A DNA stretch of 64,000 nucleotides from Pectobacterium colocasium (GTDB lineage Bacteria > Pseudomonadota > Gammaproteobacteria > Enterobacterales > Enterobacteriaceae): the NCBI RefSeq assembly GCF_020181655.1, contig NZ_CP084032.1, forward strand, positions 558,001 through 622,000. The letters run 5' to 3'. The notes under the pieces were generated by a model. It was not told the origin of the DNA, made no database searches, and saw only the letters and a list, made by a program, of their open reading frames with translations. The position numbers and the translations under genes were made by a program. Shown here in pieces: positions 1 to 11,300 of the stretch (the first letter of the stretch is position 1; every line of letters starts with the position of its first letter).

Positions 1-405
1 TCCGCGCTCGTTGGCCGGCACGATATCGACAACCGCAGCCATCAACACGCCAGAGGCCGGTCCGGCGACGCAACCTGCCAGAATAAACAGCACTAAAAGA
101 TGGGTTTGGCTGGTGGCAAACATGCAGGCCGCCGTCAGGCTGAAGCGCAGCGTCAGCAGAACGATCAGAGCATGTTTACGGTTAAATCTGTCCAGATAAG
201 GGGCGGCGAGGAAACCGACAATGGCGGAGGCAAACGTTGCGCCACCGCTAATGTAGCCGATGTTCTTGGCATCCATGGAAAGTGCGCTGATGAAATCGGG
301 ACCTAACGGCATCACCATCATCAGGCTGCCGAGGGAAAGCATGTTGATGAGCAGCGCCAGATGCACAACGGGTCGGGTGTGCTGGCGGTACATGCTTTCA
401 TCCAT
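1..405 (-). CDS. MFS transporter, N-terminal part (cut by window start)
   Basis: Reading leftward from an ATG at 405, 135 codons stay open to the window edge. The translation starts MDESMYRQHTRPVVHLALL and shows four hydrophobic helices typical of a major facilitator N-terminal half. The loop after helix 2 reads APYLDRFNRKHAL, matching the MFS motif A position, and the visible end reads PANERG, common after helix 4. The gene diverges from the siderophore operon and shares an intergenic region holding two Fur-box-like sites, so an iron-regulated siderophore exporter is the simplest reading. A sugar or drug transporter cannot be excluded from half a protein. The 3' half lies outside the window. 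Confidence 0.85.
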   Translation of the reverse strand, partial: MDESMYRQHTRPVVHLALLINMLSLGSLMMVMPLGPDFISALSMDAKNIGYISGGATFASAIVGFLAAPYLDRFNRKHALIVLLTLRFSLTAACMFATSQTHLLVLFILAGCVAGPASGVLMAAVVDIVPANERG

Positions 406-480
406 GACGGGCTCACATTTAGACACAGTTAGTAAAATATTCGCGCAGTCTAGCGCAGCTTAATTTTCCTGACAATGAAT

Positions 481-499
481 GATAAGTATTTTCATTATC
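481..499. promoter_or_regulatory. Fur box (MFS-proximal)
   Basis: The 19 bases gataagtattttcattatc agree with the classical 19-bp Fur consensus at about 15 positions. The site lies about 75 bp upstream of the MFS start, on the MFS side of the divergent intergenic region. By Fur biology it should repress the MFS gene when iron is plentiful. Confidence 0.7.
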
Positions 500-682
500 A
501 TCTGTGATGTGGGTTTTATAATCAATACATTCCTATTGCTAATCATTAACCGTTATGAAAGATGCCCAAAAAAATTGATTAACATCAATATAACCCCTAT
601 TTAGTGGGCGTGAATAAGCATTCTGTGGAAGGATTGACCGAACACGTTACTTCAGTGTAATTTAACTGCGCTTGATATAAAT

Positions 683-701
683 GATAATGATTTTAATAAT
701 C
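683..701. promoter_or_regulatory. Fur box (entC-proximal)
   Basis: The 19 bases gataatgattttaataatc agree with the Fur consensus at about 15 positions. They overlap a perfect palindrome of AATGATT and AATCATT around TTAAT (686-704). The site ends 35 bp before the entC start, so it probably overlaps the promoter of the siderophore operon. Confidence 0.75.
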
Positions 702-736
702 ATTGGTATTTAATTTGCGAGCGCAGGAGCTGCCTT

Positions 737-1933
737 GTGGATACACTGATTACAGAAGCTGAAACATTTAGCGGGCTAACTTATTCGGAACAGACCGCTT
801 TTTTATATGCATCGGAACACCGTAGCCTTTCGACTTCCGGCTTATTTGAACGTATTTCGTCCCCTGTTTGCGTTCCAGATTCGCACAATGATGGGCTGAG
901 TTCTGCAATCGCGCAGGCGTTCCAGCGGGCGCGTCAGGCAGGGCAGTCGCTGCCTATTGTGGTGGGGGCGATTCCTTTTGATACCACACAACCCTCTAGT
1001 CTCTATATCCCTGATAATTATACCGTTACGACGAAATCTGAACTCGTCAGTCGTGCTCGTAAGCAGACGGCGGCAGCACCTGCTGCTCTCACGCTGAACA
1101 GCGTTCCAGACAAAGGTCAGTTCAAGTCTATCGTGGCGGAGGCCGTTGAGCGCTTCCGCCGCGGTGAACTGAGCAAAGCGGTACTGTCACGCATTCTGGA
1201 CATTGAGCTGACGGGTCCGGTTAAGGCGCAAACGATCCTCAACAACCTGATGGTGCAGAACGCGGGTGGCTATCACTTCTCGCTGCCGCTGCCTGATGGT
1301 TCCATCTTACTGGGTGCTAGCCCGGAACTGCTGCTGCGTAAGCAGGGCAACGTCATTGTTTCCAACCCGTTGGCGGGATCGGCACGACGGATGAACGATG
1401 AACATCTGGATTACCTGAATAGCCAGCGCTTGCTGAATTCCAGCAAAGACAAGCACGAGCACAAGCTGGTGGTGGATGACATTCGTCAACGTCTGATGCC
1501 GCTTTGCTCGTCATTAACGGTGCCATCGGCGCCTGCGCTGATGCACACCGCCTCCATGTGGCACTTGTCTACCGCCATTAGCGGTGAACTGGTGAACCCA
1601 GAGATGACGGCGCTTCAGGTGGCCTGCCAACTGCATCCTACCCCCGCGCTGTGCGGCTTCCCCACGCAGGACGCGCGCCAGCTGATCGCCGAACTGGAAC
1701 CGCACGATCGCGGCGTATTCAGCGGCATTGTCGGCTGGTGTGATGCCAACGGCGATGGCGAATGGGCGATAGCGATTCGCTGCGGCACCATCAAAAACAA
1801 TAACGTCCGCCTGTTTGCCGGTGCGGGCATTGTTGAGGCGTCAGTCCCCGAGGAGGAATGGGCTGAAACTGCCGCCAAATTAAACACGATGCTGAATGCG
1901 TTTGGGCTTAACTCTGGTGTGGATGGACTATGA
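737..1933 (+). CDS. entC: Isochorismate synthase (EntC-like)
   Basis: Converts chorismate to isochorismate, the first committed step of 2,3-dihydroxybenzoate synthesis, in the cytoplasm. The 398-residue length fits the EntC/DhbC family (about 390). Family signatures are visible, including [19 protein letters not shown] and [10 protein letters not shown], and the C-terminal segment [20 protein letters not shown]. The start is GTG, preceded by AGGAG eight bases upstream. The stop overlaps the entE start as ATGA, so translation of the two is probably coupled. It is the first gene of the Fur-controlled operon. Salicylate synthases of the same fold are excluded by the neighbouring entB and entA. 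Confidence 0.95.
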   Translation: MDTLITEAETFSGLTYSEQTAFLYASEHRSLSTSGLFERISSPVCVPDSHNDGLSSAIAQAFQRARQAGQSLPIVVGAIPFDTTQPSSLYIPDNYTVTTKSELVSRARKQTAAAPAALTLNSVPDKGQFKSIVAEAVERFRRGELSKAVLSRILDIELTGPVKAQTILNNLMVQNAGGYHFSLPLPDGSILLGASPELLLRKQGNVIVSNPLAGSARRMNDEHLDYLNSQRLLNSSKDKHEHKLVVDDIRQRLMPLCSSLTVPSAPALMHTASMWHLSTAISGELVNPEMTALQVACQLHPTPALCGFPTQDARQLIAELEPHDRGVFSGIVGWCDANGDGEWAIAIRCGTIKNNNVRLFAGAGIVEASVPEEEWAETAAKLNTMLNAFGLNSGVDGL

Positions 1934-3558
1934 GCATTGAATTTACGCCCTGGCCAGAGGAACTGGCGCAGCGTTACCGCGACAAAGGGTACTGGGTCGG
2001 CTTGCCGTTAACGGATGCCTGGGAACGCCATTTGACGACGCAACCTGATGCCGTTGCGGTGGTGTGCGGCGAGCGCCAGTGGAGCTATCGCGAGCTGGAT
2101 CGGCAATCTTCCGCGCTGGCATCGCGCCTGACGGAAAGCGGCCTGCGCTGTGGTGACACGGCATTGGTGCAGTTGCCGAACGTGGCTGAATTTTACCTGA
2201 CCTTTTTTGCATTGCTGAAAATGGGCGTCGCGCCAGTTAACGCGCTGTTCAGCCACAACAAGCTGGAATTGCTGTCATACGCCACGCAGATCGAACCGCG
2301 CTTACTGATCGCCTCGGCCGAACACCCGCTGTTTGGCAACGGCGAGTTTCTGGATCGGCTACAGACGCAGGTTCCCCGCCTGCAAACGGTGGTGATGCTC
2401 GGCGACAGTCCGCTGGGGCACAGTCTGTCAGGCTGGTTGCAACCGTGCACTTCAGCCAGCCAGTATCAGCCTTCCGCGTCAGGGCAGGTTGCCTTCTTCC
2501 AGCTTTCTGGCGGCAGTACCGGTACGCCGAAGCTGATTCCCCGCACCCACGATGATTACTACTACAGCGTGCGCCGCAGCGTGGAAATCTGTGAGCTGAC
2601 GCCACAAACCCGCTACCTGTGCGCCTTGCCCGCACCGCATAACTTCCCGTTAAGTTCACCCGGTTCGCTCGGCGTGTTTTATGCCGGTGGACGCGTCGTG
2701 CTGGCGCCCGATCCAGGGGCGATGACCTGTTTCCCGCTGATCGAACGCCACCAGATCGATATTACCTCGCTGGTGCCGCCCGCTGCCGCATTGTGGATCC
2801 AGGCGGCCGAACAGTTTGGTGGCGCGCTGCGTAGCCTGAAAATCTTGCAGGTTGGCGGGGCGAAGCTGAGTGAAACCGTCGCACGTCGTATTCCGGCGGT
2901 ACTGGGCTGCCAGCTACAGCAGGTGCTCGGCATGGCGGAAGGGCTGGTGAACTACACCCGGCTGGACGACAGCGACGAGCATATCTTCACGACACAGGGC
3001 TACCCGATGAGCCCGGACGATGAAGTGAAGGTGCTGGATATCGACGGTAATCCGGTGCCGAGAGGCGAGGCGGGGCTGCTGGCGACGCGCGGCCCGTATA
3101 CCTTCCGTGGCTATTACCGCAGTCCGGAACACAACGCTCGCGCCTTCGACAGTGAAGGGTTTTACCACTCGGGCGATGTGGTGCAGATGACCGAAGACGG
3201 CTATTTGCGCGTGGTCGGACGGGAAAAAGATCAGATTAACCGCGGTGGTGAAAAGATTGCCGCTGAAGAGATCGAAAACCTGTTGCTCAAGCATGATGGC
3301 ATTCTTCATGCCGCGCTGGTGTCCATGCCCGATCCGGTTATGGGCGAGAAGAGCTGCGCTTTTCTGGTGGTCAGCGATCCCTCGCTGAAAGCCATTACGT
3401 TGAGAAAATATCTTCGCAATCAGGGTATTGCTGAATTCAAACTGCCGGACCGCTTCGAGATGATCGACACCTTGCCCGTTACGCCGGTCGGCAAGATTGA
3501 TAAGAAATCACTCCGTCAGCGCATCCAGACCCAACTTAGCACTCAAAACCGAACGTAG
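1930..3558 (+). CDS. entE: 2,3-dihydroxybenzoate-AMP ligase (EntE-like)
   Basis: Activates 2,3-dihydroxybenzoate with ATP and loads it onto the aryl carrier domain of EntB. The 542-residue length matches EntE. Adenylating-enzyme motifs are present: the P-loop-like [19 protein letters not shown] (about 194-212), the aryl-acid-type [37 protein letters not shown], and the C-terminal catalytic lysine region TPVGKIDKK. The start overlaps the entC stop. The next gene follows after 23 bases. The order entC-entE-entB is the enterobactin order. Confidence 0.95.
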   Translation: MSIEFTPWPEELAQRYRDKGYWVGLPLTDAWERHLTTQPDAVAVVCGERQWSYRELDRQSSALASRLTESGLRCGDTALVQLPNVAEFYLTFFALLKMGVAPVNALFSHNKLELLSYATQIEPRLLIASAEHPLFGNGEFLDRLQTQVPRLQTVVMLGDSPLGHSLSGWLQPCTSASQYQPSASGQVAFFQLSGGSTGTPKLIPRTHDDYYYSVRRSVEICELTPQTRYLCALPAPHNFPLSSPGSLGVFYAGGRVVLAPDPGAMTCFPLIERHQIDITSLVPPAAALWIQAAEQFGGALRSLKILQVGGAKLSETVARRIPAVLGCQLQQVLGMAEGLVNYTRLDDSDEHIFTTQGYPMSPDDEVKVLDIDGNPVPRGEAGLLATRGPYTFRGYYRSPEHNARAFDSEGFYHSGDVVQMTEDGYLRVVGREKDQINRGGEKIAAEEIENLLLKHDGILHAALVSMPDPVMGEKSCAFLVVSDPSLKAITLRKYLRNQGIAEFKLPDRFEMIDTLPVTPVGKIDKKSLRQRIQTQLSTQNRT

Positions 3559-3581
3559 TATTCAAAACAAATAAGGATTTT

Positions 3582-4460
3582 GTGATGGCAATCCCTTCTA
3601 TTGCTTCTTATCCCCTGCCGTGCGCACAGGATTTCCCGGACAACAAGGTTTCCTGGGCGTTTGAGCCTGAGCGCGCGGTGCTGCTGATTCATGACATGCA
3701 GGACTATTTCGTGAATTTCTATGGTGCGGACAGCCCGCTGGCGCAGCAGTTGATTGAGAACATTGTGGCGTTGCGAACCTACTGCAAAGCACAGGGAATT
3801 CCGGTGGTGTATACCGCGCAGCCGAATGCACAAAGCGCGGCAGACCGGGCGCTGCTGAACGACATGTGGGGCGCAGGGTTGAATAATCACCCTGACAAGC
3901 AACGTGTTGTGAGTGCGCTGGCACCGGATGAGCATGACACCGTGCTGGTGAAGTGGCGCTACAGCGCTTTTCACCGTTCGCCGCTGGAACCGATGATGAA
4001 GGAGATGGGTAAAGATCAGCTGATTATCTGCGGCGTTTACGGGCATATCGGCTGCATGATTACCGCGACGGATGCCTTCATGCGCGACATCAAGCCATTC
4101 ATGGTCGGTGATGCGGTGGCGGATTTCTCACTTCAGGAGCACCAGATGGCGCTGAAATATGTGGCGACGCGCGCCGGACGGGTGGTTAGCACGGCGGAAC
4201 TTACAGGAGCAAAAATGGCACAGGCACTGACAAAACAAGCACTGAGAGCGCACCTGCTGACCTTGATCGACGAAGATGAAGATCAATTCGATGAAGATGA
4301 AAACCTGATCGACTACGGTCTGGATTCGGTGCGCATGATGGCGCTGCTGACCGAATGGCGCAATCAGGGGGTCACGCTGAGCTTTGTCGATTTGGCGCGT
4401 AACCCCAGCCTGAATGCCTGGTGGGCGCTGATTGAAAAACAGCAGGGAGCCGCATCATGA
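3582..4460 (+). CDS. entB: Isochorismatase with aryl carrier domain (EntB-like)
   Basis: Bifunctional protein of 292 residues. Residues 1 to about 205 form the isochorismatase domain, which hydrolyses isochorismate to 2,3-dihydro-2,3-dihydroxybenzoate: LLIHDMQDYFVNFY carries the catalytic Asp and VLVKWRYSAFHRSPL carries the Lys. Residues from about 215 form an aryl carrier protein with NLIDYGLDSVRMMAL, whose Ser takes phosphopantetheine. The start is preceded by AAGGAT, and the stop overlaps the next NRPS gene by four bases. It supplies the dihydroxybenzoyl starter to the NRPS condensation domain. Confidence 0.95.
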   Translation: MMAIPSIASYPLPCAQDFPDNKVSWAFEPERAVLLIHDMQDYFVNFYGADSPLAQQLIENIVALRTYCKAQGIPVVYTAQPNAQSAADRALLNDMWGAGLNNHPDKQRVVSALAPDEHDTVLVKWRYSAFHRSPLEPMMKEMGKDQLIICGVYGHIGCMITATDAFMRDIKPFMVGDAVADFSLQEHQMALKYVATRAGRVVSTAELTGAKMAQALTKQALRAHLLTLIDEDEDQFDEDENLIDYGLDSVRMMALLTEWRNQGVTLSFVDLARNPSLNAWWALIEKQQGAAS

Positions 4461-7400
4461 AACCGTTGAGCGTTGCGCAGCGCGGGTTGTGGTTAGGTCA
4501 TGCCCTGAACGATGATAAAGCGACGTTCAACACGGCGGAGTGCATCGCGTTTGATGGCAAAGTCGATATTGAAGCCATGCTAAGCGCGATCCGTCAGGCA
4601 GTCATGGAGTGCGAGTGCCTGTACTGCCAGTTTGTTGAGGTTGCGGGTGAACAGGCCGACCAGCCGGAGATCGGCTTTGTGGCTTCACAGTTGCCAGTGC
4701 CCATCGGCGTGCTGCCGATTAGTGAACTGTTGCCTGTGCCGATGACGGATGAAGAGCAGACAATACGCCAGTGGGCGCGTGAGGAAATCGCCCAGCCGCT
4801 GGATTTACTGAACGAGTTACCTTGCCGTTTTGCACTGCTGTGCGGTGAAAAGCGCGATTTTCTCTACAGTTGTGTTCACCACATTGCGCTGGACGGCTTT
4901 GGCACCACCATGTTGTTTCAGCGTATCGCCCAGATCTATACCGCACTGACGGCGGGGCAACCCGCGCCAGTGGCCGAATTCGGCCCGTTCAGCGAGGTGT
5001 TGGAAGAGGAACAGCAGCGTGATGCCAGCGGACAGACGGCGCAGGCGCGTGATTTCTGGCTGGAAACGCTGAACGCGATGCCGGAACCGGCCAGCTTCAG
5101 CGAAAAGAAAGCACCTATCGCGGCGCGGTTTTTGCGCCAGAGCAGCGTGTTGCCAGCGGATATCTGGCAGCCGCTGACGGCGCTGTGTGAAGGCAACAAA
5201 ATCAGCTGGCCGGATCTGTTTTTAGCGATGCTGGCGACGCACCTCAAACTGGTGTCTGGCAGCGACCGACTGACGTTCGGCATGATGGTGATGAACCGTA
5301 TCGGTTCCGCCTCGCTAACAGTGCCGAGCATGCAGATGAATATTGTGCCGCTGTGCATTCAGGTGGATGAGCAGGCGGACTTTGTCACACTGGCGCAGCA
5401 GGTGGCTCGCACCAAACGTACGCTGCGTCGGCATCAACATTATCGCTATGAGCACTTACGGCGCGATCTGAACCGCGTCGGCGGCGAGCAGCGGCTTTTC
5501 GGCCCACTGATCAATATCATGCCGTTCGATCATCCGCTCAGCTACGGATCGCTGTCGTCCAGCACGCTGAATCTCAGCGCCGGACCGGTAGAAGATCTGA
5601 CTATCGAGATCCATTTCAAACCGGATGGTACACCGGTGCTGGATTTTGATGCCAACCCGGCCTGTTACAGCGCAGAAGCGTTAGCCACTTTACAAGAAAC
5701 CTTGTTCACGCTGCTTCAACGCTGGCTGGCGCAGCCGCAGCAAACCAGTGGCGAACTGCTGGGACGCTGGCTACGTGAAGAGCGTGAGCTGGCGTTGATC
5801 ACCAGCCGCGAGCCTGAGCCGTTCGTTGAACCGGTTCTGACGGCGATTGCCAAGCAGGCGCGTAAAAATCCGAATCATCCGGCGCTGACGCAGCGCGATC
5901 GGCAGTACAGCTATCAACAACTGCTGGACCTGAGTGGTCAGGCTGCTGCGGCGCTGCACGAGCGCGGCGTGCAACCCGGTGAGCGCATCGGTGTCATGCT
6001 GAACCGCAGCCCTGAAACCATCATTTGCCTGCTGGCCGTGATGCAATGCGGCGCAGTATATGTGCCGCTCGATCCTGAACAGCCGCATGAACGTCAACAA
6101 CACATTATCCAGATTGCCAGTCTGCGTACGATTGTGACGCAGGCGGACTACCAGCATCGGCTGGCGTCGGTCTTCTCCGGCGAGATCGTTCTGGCAGGGC
6201 ATCTTCTGTCATCCAACGCACAGGCCGCCGCTCTGTCGCCTGCGGAAGCGAGGGAAGGGCAAATTGCCTATATCATGTTCACCTCAGGATCGACCGGATT
6301 GCCGAAAGGGGTAGAGATCGGTGTCAGCGCACTGGATCACTTCATCGCAGCGGCACGCCAGCGCTACGGTCTGCGCGCAGCGGATCGCGTGCTGCAATTT
6401 GCCCCGTTTAACTTTGATGCCAGCATCGAAGAGATCTTTGCCACACTGACCAGCGGTGCAACGCTGGTGCTGCGCACCGATGAGATGCTGGAGTCGATTC
6501 CGGCCTTTGTTGAACAGGTCGCAGAACAGGCGATTACGCTGCTCGACTTGCCGACGGCATTCTGGAATGAATGGGTCGTGGCGCTGAAAACCGGCACGCT
6601 GACCCTGCCTTCCGCACTGCGCGCCATCATCATTGGCGGTGAAGCGGTGTACCCCGAACAGTTGGCGCAGTGGCAACATCATGCGCCGGACACGCTGCGC
6701 TTGATCAACACCTATGGCCCGACTGAAACCACGGTAGTCGCGACCAGTTGCGATCTGCAAACACAGTCGGCCGATGTGGCACAGCTTCCTATCGGTCTGC
6801 CGCTGGCTGGTGTCAACGCGCTGATTCTCGCGGTGGGCGATCGCCCTGCGGCGGAAGGGGAACTGGTGCTGCTGGGGCCAACGCTGGCGGCGGGTTACAT
6901 CGGAACAGAACACGCGGCGTTTACGCAGATAGCGGTGGGCGAGCGGGAGCTTCCGGCTTACCGCACTGGCGACAGAGTACGGCTGGAAAAAGGACAGTTG
7001 CTCTACCTCGGGCGCATGGATAACGAGTTTAAAATCAGTGGCTACCGGATCCAGCCTGGGGAAGTTGAAGCCCATCTGTTGGCACAGCCGGACGTCGATG
7101 AAGCCTGTGTTCAAGGCATTGTTTACCCCAATGGCTTGCGGCGTCTGGTGGCGTTTGTCGCCACGAAAGCCGGTGAGATCAACGCTCGTGCGCTGAAACA
7201 GCGTCTGGGCAGCGTGCTGCCGCCAGCGATGATCCCCACCGATTACCGTGCCTTCCGTCAGTTGCCAAAAACCGGCTCCAACAAGGTCGATCGCAAGCGT
7301 CTGCTGGCGGAATACCACGACGAGGCTCCAGCGCAGACGTTAGCCAGCGAAACTGAAAATCGGGTCAGCGCAATCTGGCAGCAGATCCTCGGTGTGTCGG

Positions 7401-7600
7401 GGATCCAGTCGCGGGATAACTTCTTCGAGCTGGGTGGACAGTCATTGCAGACCATCCAGATCGTCAACCGTCTGGCCGCCGAGTTTTCCGTCAGCATCAA
7501 GGTGTCTGATGTGTTCGATCATCCTCAGCTCAGCGACTTCTGCCGCTATCTGGACGACAGGCTGTCACAGGATGAAAACAGCGTGGAAATGGTGTGGTAG
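4457..7600 (+). CDS. NRPS module C-A-T, predicted cationic amino acid
   Basis: A 1047-residue nonribosomal peptide synthetase with three domains. The condensation domain is about 1-430, with the catalytic VHHIALDGFG. The adenylation domain is about 455-945, with FTSGSTGLPKG, NTYGPTETT and YRTGDRV. The thiolation domain is about 965-1035, with FFELGGQSLQT (Ser near 995). Aligned by eye to GrsA, the specificity residues read D-A-E-D-I-G-T-V-V-K. Acidic residues at pocket positions 239 and 278 suggest a basic substrate (Lys, Arg or Orn), which is inference. Unlike EntF it has no thioesterase. It probably condenses dihydroxybenzoate from EntB with this amino acid. Confidence 0.9.
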   Translation: MKPLSVAQRGLWLGHALNDDKATFNTAECIAFDGKVDIEAMLSAIRQAVMECECLYCQFVEVAGEQADQPEIGFVASQLPVPIGVLPISELLPVPMTDEEQTIRQWAREEIAQPLDLLNELPCRFALLCGEKRDFLYSCVHHIALDGFGTTMLFQRIAQIYTALTAGQPAPVAEFGPFSEVLEEEQQRDASGQTAQARDFWLETLNAMPEPASFSEKKAPIAARFLRQSSVLPADIWQPLTALCEGNKISWPDLFLAMLATHLKLVSGSDRLTFGMMVMNRIGSASLTVPSMQMNIVPLCIQVDEQADFVTLAQQVARTKRTLRRHQHYRYEHLRRDLNRVGGEQRLFGPLINIMPFDHPLSYGSLSSSTLNLSAGPVEDLTIEIHFKPDGTPVLDFDANPACYSAEALATLQETLFTLLQRWLAQPQQTSGELLGRWLREERELALITSREPEPFVEPVLTAIAKQARKNPNHPALTQRDRQYSYQQLLDLSGQAAAALHERGVQPGERIGVMLNRSPETIICLLAVMQCGAVYVPLDPEQPHERQQHIIQIASLRTIVTQADYQHRLASVFSGEIVLAGHLLSSNAQAAALSPAEAREGQIAYIMFTSGSTGLPKGVEIGVSALDHFIAAARQRYGLRAADRVLQFAPFNFDASIEEIFATLTSGATLVLRTDEMLESIPAFVEQVAEQAITLLDLPTAFWNEWVVALKTGTLTLPSALRAIIIGGEAVYPEQLAQWQHHAPDTLRLINTYGPTETTVVATSCDLQTQSADVAQLPIGLPLAGVNALILAVGDRPAAEGELVLLGPTLAAGYIGTEHAAFTQIAVGERELPAYRTGDRVRLEKGQLLYLGRMDNEFKISGYRIQPGEVEAHLLAQPDVDEACVQGIVYPNGLRRLVAFVATKAGEINARALKQRLGSVLPPAMIPTDYRAFRQLPKTGSNKVDRKRLLAEYHDEAPAQTLASETENRVSAIWQQILGVSGIQSRDNFFELGGQSLQTIQIVNRLAAEFSVSIKVSDVFDHPQLSDFCRYLDDRLSQDENSVEMVW

Positions 7601-7608
7601 GGAAAATG

Positions 7609-8376
7609 ATGAACAAGGCACAACCTCTTCAGTTTGATTTCAGCGGCAAGAGCGTCTGGGTAACCGGTGCGGCGAGCGGTATTGGCGAAAGCATTGCCCG
7701 CCAGTTCGTTGCGCTGGGCGCGAACGTGGTCGGTTTCGACCGCGCATTCCGACATGACGATCATCCGTTTAGCTGTGTGACGCTGGATATCAGCGAACCG
7801 GACAGTGTGGCGGCGGTCTGTCGCCAGCAGTTGGCGGAAACCGGGCTAGACGTTCTGGTCAACGCCGCTGGGATTCTGCGTTTGGGCGATATCGACGCGC
7901 TGAGCGTGGACGACTGGCACCAGTGCATCAACGTCAACGCCTCTGGCGCGTTTTACCTGTTAAACGCACTGGTCCCGCATTTCAAGCAGCAGCGCCGCGG
8001 TGCGATTGTTTGCGTTGGTTCCAATGCCGCGCATGTTCCCCGCATGCAAATGGCGGCGTACTGCGCCTCGAAAGCGGCGCTCACCAGCCTGTCTCACTGT
8101 GCCGGTCTGGAGTTAGCGCCTTACGGCGTGCGCTGCAATCTGGTGTCGCCGGGATCGACGGACACGCCGATGCAGCGCGGCATGTGGCATAGCGCCGATG
8201 CCGAGCAGCGCACTATCGCGGGCTTTCCTGACCAGTACAAACTGGGGATTCCGCTGGGCAAGATCGCTCAGCCGGACGAGATCGCCAATACCGTGGTTTT
8301 TCTGGCTTCCGATCTCGCCAGCCACATCACCATGCAGGATGTGGTGGTGGACGGCGGGGCAACGCTGACGGCCTGA
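7609..8376 (+). CDS. entA: 2,3-dihydro-2,3-dihydroxybenzoate dehydrogenase (EntA-like)
   Basis: A short-chain dehydrogenase/reductase of 255 residues that oxidises the EntB product to 2,3-dihydroxybenzoate with NAD. The nucleotide-binding motif GAASGIGESIA is near residue 20, the NAG-type motif appears as LVNAAGILR, and the active-site YCASKAAL (YxxxK) follows the Ser of the triad. I chose the ATG at 7609, where AGGGA sits five bases upstream; 7606 and the GTG at 7594 are also in frame. It sits between two NRPS genes rather than at the operon end as in the enterobactin cluster. Confidence 0.93.
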   Translation: MNKAQPLQFDFSGKSVWVTGAASGIGESIARQFVALGANVVGFDRAFRHDDHPFSCVTLDISEPDSVAAVCRQQLAETGLDVLVNAAGILRLGDIDALSVDDWHQCINVNASGAFYLLNALVPHFKQQRRGAIVCVGSNAAHVPRMQMAAYCASKAALTSLSHCAGLELAPYGVRCNLVSPGSTDTPMQRGMWHSADAEQRTIAGFPDQYKLGIPLGKIAQPDEIANTVVFLASDLASHITMQDVVVDGGATLTA

Positions 8377-8398
8377 TTTGCTGAGAGAGTGACAAGTT

Positions 8399-11300
8399 AT
8401 GAAAGATATCGTAACGCTGTTAAAGCAGCTGGAGCGTCAGGGCGTCCGTCTGGCGTTAAATGCGCAGGGGCAGTTGATTTCGCAGTCCAGCAAAGACGCG
8501 ATCACGCCAGAGATTGGGCGCACGATTAAGGAAAACAAAGACGCCATTGTGCGTTGCCTGACGGCGCAGCAGGCGTTTGAACGTCCCATCACGCCGCAGA
8601 ATGCGACGTCCGGCCCGCTGTCGTCATCACAGAGCGGACTGTGGTTTATCGAGCAGTACGAAGAGCAATCACACCTCTACAATATGCCGGTCTATTTTCG
8701 TCTGACCGGCACGCTGGATGTGGCGGCGCTGGAGTTTGCCTTTGACGCACTGGCGCAGCGTCATGCCAGCCTGCGTACCCGTTTTGTGGTCAACGAACAC
8801 GGCAAGGGCGAACAGCGTATCGATGCCTATCAACCGTTTGTGATACAGCATGATGATTTCTCATCACTGCCGGAAGACGAACGGGAAGGACGCTTACAGC
8901 AGCAGGTGAAAGCGGAAATCAGCCGCCCGTTCGATCTCACGGCGGGCGATCTCACTCGTGTGCGGCTGGTGAAAATGAGCGAACGGGTGCACGTTCTGAT
9001 GATCACCCAGCACCATATTATTTCCGATGGTTGGTCGGTGAAGAATATGTTTGCGGATTTCAAACCGGCTTTTCTGGCCTGTCAAAATCGCCAGCCTTAC
9101 CCCGTCGAGCCGACCCAGCTTAACTATATCGATTACGCACACTGGTTCAATTCCGCCTCGTTTCTGGATTACCACAACGAATTCAAACCGTTCTGGGTTG
9201 AGCGACTGACGGGGATCCCCGAAGTTCACAGCCTACCGTTGGATAAACCACGTCCGGCGCACCAGAATAGCGGCGGTGAGGTGATTTTCTCCGCGATCAA
9301 CAACGATCTGTGGGATAAATTCAAGCGCCTGTGCCAGCGCTACAATACCTCTAACTTTATCGGCCTGCATGCGGTGTTCTCTCTGCTGTTGGCGCGCATC
9401 AGCGGTGAAAAAGACATCGTCATTGGTTCGCCGCTGGCCTACCGCGAACGACCGGATATCGAAGATGTCGTCGGCTTCTTCGTCAACACCATCGTGCTGC
9501 GTACTCAGTTGCAGGACAGCCAGCGTTTCGTCGATTACCTGCAATATTGCCGCGAGCAGGATCTGTCGGCCTTCGATCATCAGCTTTATCGTTTTGAAGC
9601 GCTGAGCGAGGCGATCGGTTCCGATCGCACCACCGCGATCAACCCGATCTTCCAGGTAATGCTGGTGTATCAGGCTAAAGTGGATTTCAACGATCTGATT
9701 CCCGGTTGCGATGCGGAGGAAGAGACTTCACCCGTGCTGCCCGCCAAGACGGACATTTCGGTTAAGGTGACGGAGCTGATGGGCGAGGTGCGGCTGGACT
9801 GGCTGTTTGCCACTGCGCTGTTTGAGCGCCAGACGATCCAGTATTACGCCGATCGCTTTATCCGGCTGATTGAGGCCGTGGTTGAGGCTCCGGAAACTGA
9901 CGTCTGGCATCTGCCGCTGATGGAAGCGGATCGCTTTGCCGCCGTGTTGGCGGAAAGTCAGCAGCTGCCGCGTAGCTATCCGCAGCCACAGCTGACGGTA
10001 ACCGACGTGATTGAAGCCATCGCCCAGCGCGATCCTCAGCAACTGGCGATAGCCTTTGACGGCGAACAGCGCACGGATACGCTGACGTATGCCGAACTGA
10101 ACAGGCAGTCGAATCAGCTGGCTCACTGGCTGCACCGTCAGGGGCTGGGTGAACAATCGCTGGTTGGCGTGCTGGCGAAACGCGATCGTTATTTTGTCAT
10201 TGCGCTGCTGGCCGTCTGGAAAGCAGGAGCCGCGTATGTGCCGCTGGATCCCGATTATCCGCCGGAGCGGCTGCGCCACATCATTACCGATGCCAATCTT
10301 GCCGTGATTCTCGGCGGCGATGGGCAACAGCTGGCGCAGTGGTCCGCGGAGCAGTGTATCGATCTGACCGATCCGGCCATTGTTGCGCAGTGGCACGATC
10401 TATCAGGTGATGAACCACCGGCCATTCCGCGCCACGCGCAGCAACTGGCGCAGGTGATCTACACCTCGGGATCGACTGGCTTGCCGAAGGGCGTCATGAT
10501 CGAACACGGCTCGCTGATCAATCTGCTGGACGATCATCGCGATCGAATCGCGTTCACGTCGCAAAGCACGATGTTCAACTGCATGTCGCTCTCGTTTGAC
10601 GCCGGTAACATGACGACGCTGCTGCCGCTGAGCAGCGGCGGCACGCTGGCGTTTGGCGAACCTAACGATCGGGCGATTGTGCATGCCGAACAGGCGGGCG
10701 CGACGCACCTGATCCTGCCGACGGCGCTAATGTCGATTCTCGATCCGAAGCAGGTTAACGGTATTCAAGCCATTGGTATGGGCGGTGAAGCCTGTCCGAA
10801 CGCCGTGGTGGAAAACTGGGCCGACAAGGTCGCGCTGTACAACATGTACGGGCCGACGGAATGTACCGTCACCGCGTTGAGCACCCGCTTGCGTAAAGGT
10901 CAGCCCGTCACCATCGGTCAGCCCATCGCTCATATTCAGGCGCTGATTTTGGACGCTGCCGGGCAACTGTGTCCGGCGGGCGTGCCGGGCGAGCTGTGCC
11001 TTGCGGGGCTTGGGCTGGCGCGTGGCTACCTCAACCAACCGCAGATGACGGCCAGCCGCTTTGAACACATTACGCTGAACGATGTGAACCATACCGGACA
11101 AGGTACAGCGACGCTGCGCATTTATCGCACGGGTGATAAGGCCAGGCTGTTGAACAACGGTGACTATGAATACTGTGGCCGTATTGATGAGCAGATCAAA
11201 CTACGCGGTTACCGCATTGAGCCGGGTGAGATCGAGGCGCAGCTGGCGGCGGTCTGTCCGTCTTTGAAACAGGTTAAAGTCATCGTGGCACAGGTGGGGA

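Noticed and set aside
6284..7318. A 344-codon minus-strand frame inside the first NRPS
   Set aside because: It lies fully opposite a well-conserved adenylation domain, is His/Arg/Gln-rich without any motif, and is typical of antisense frames in GC-rich DNA.
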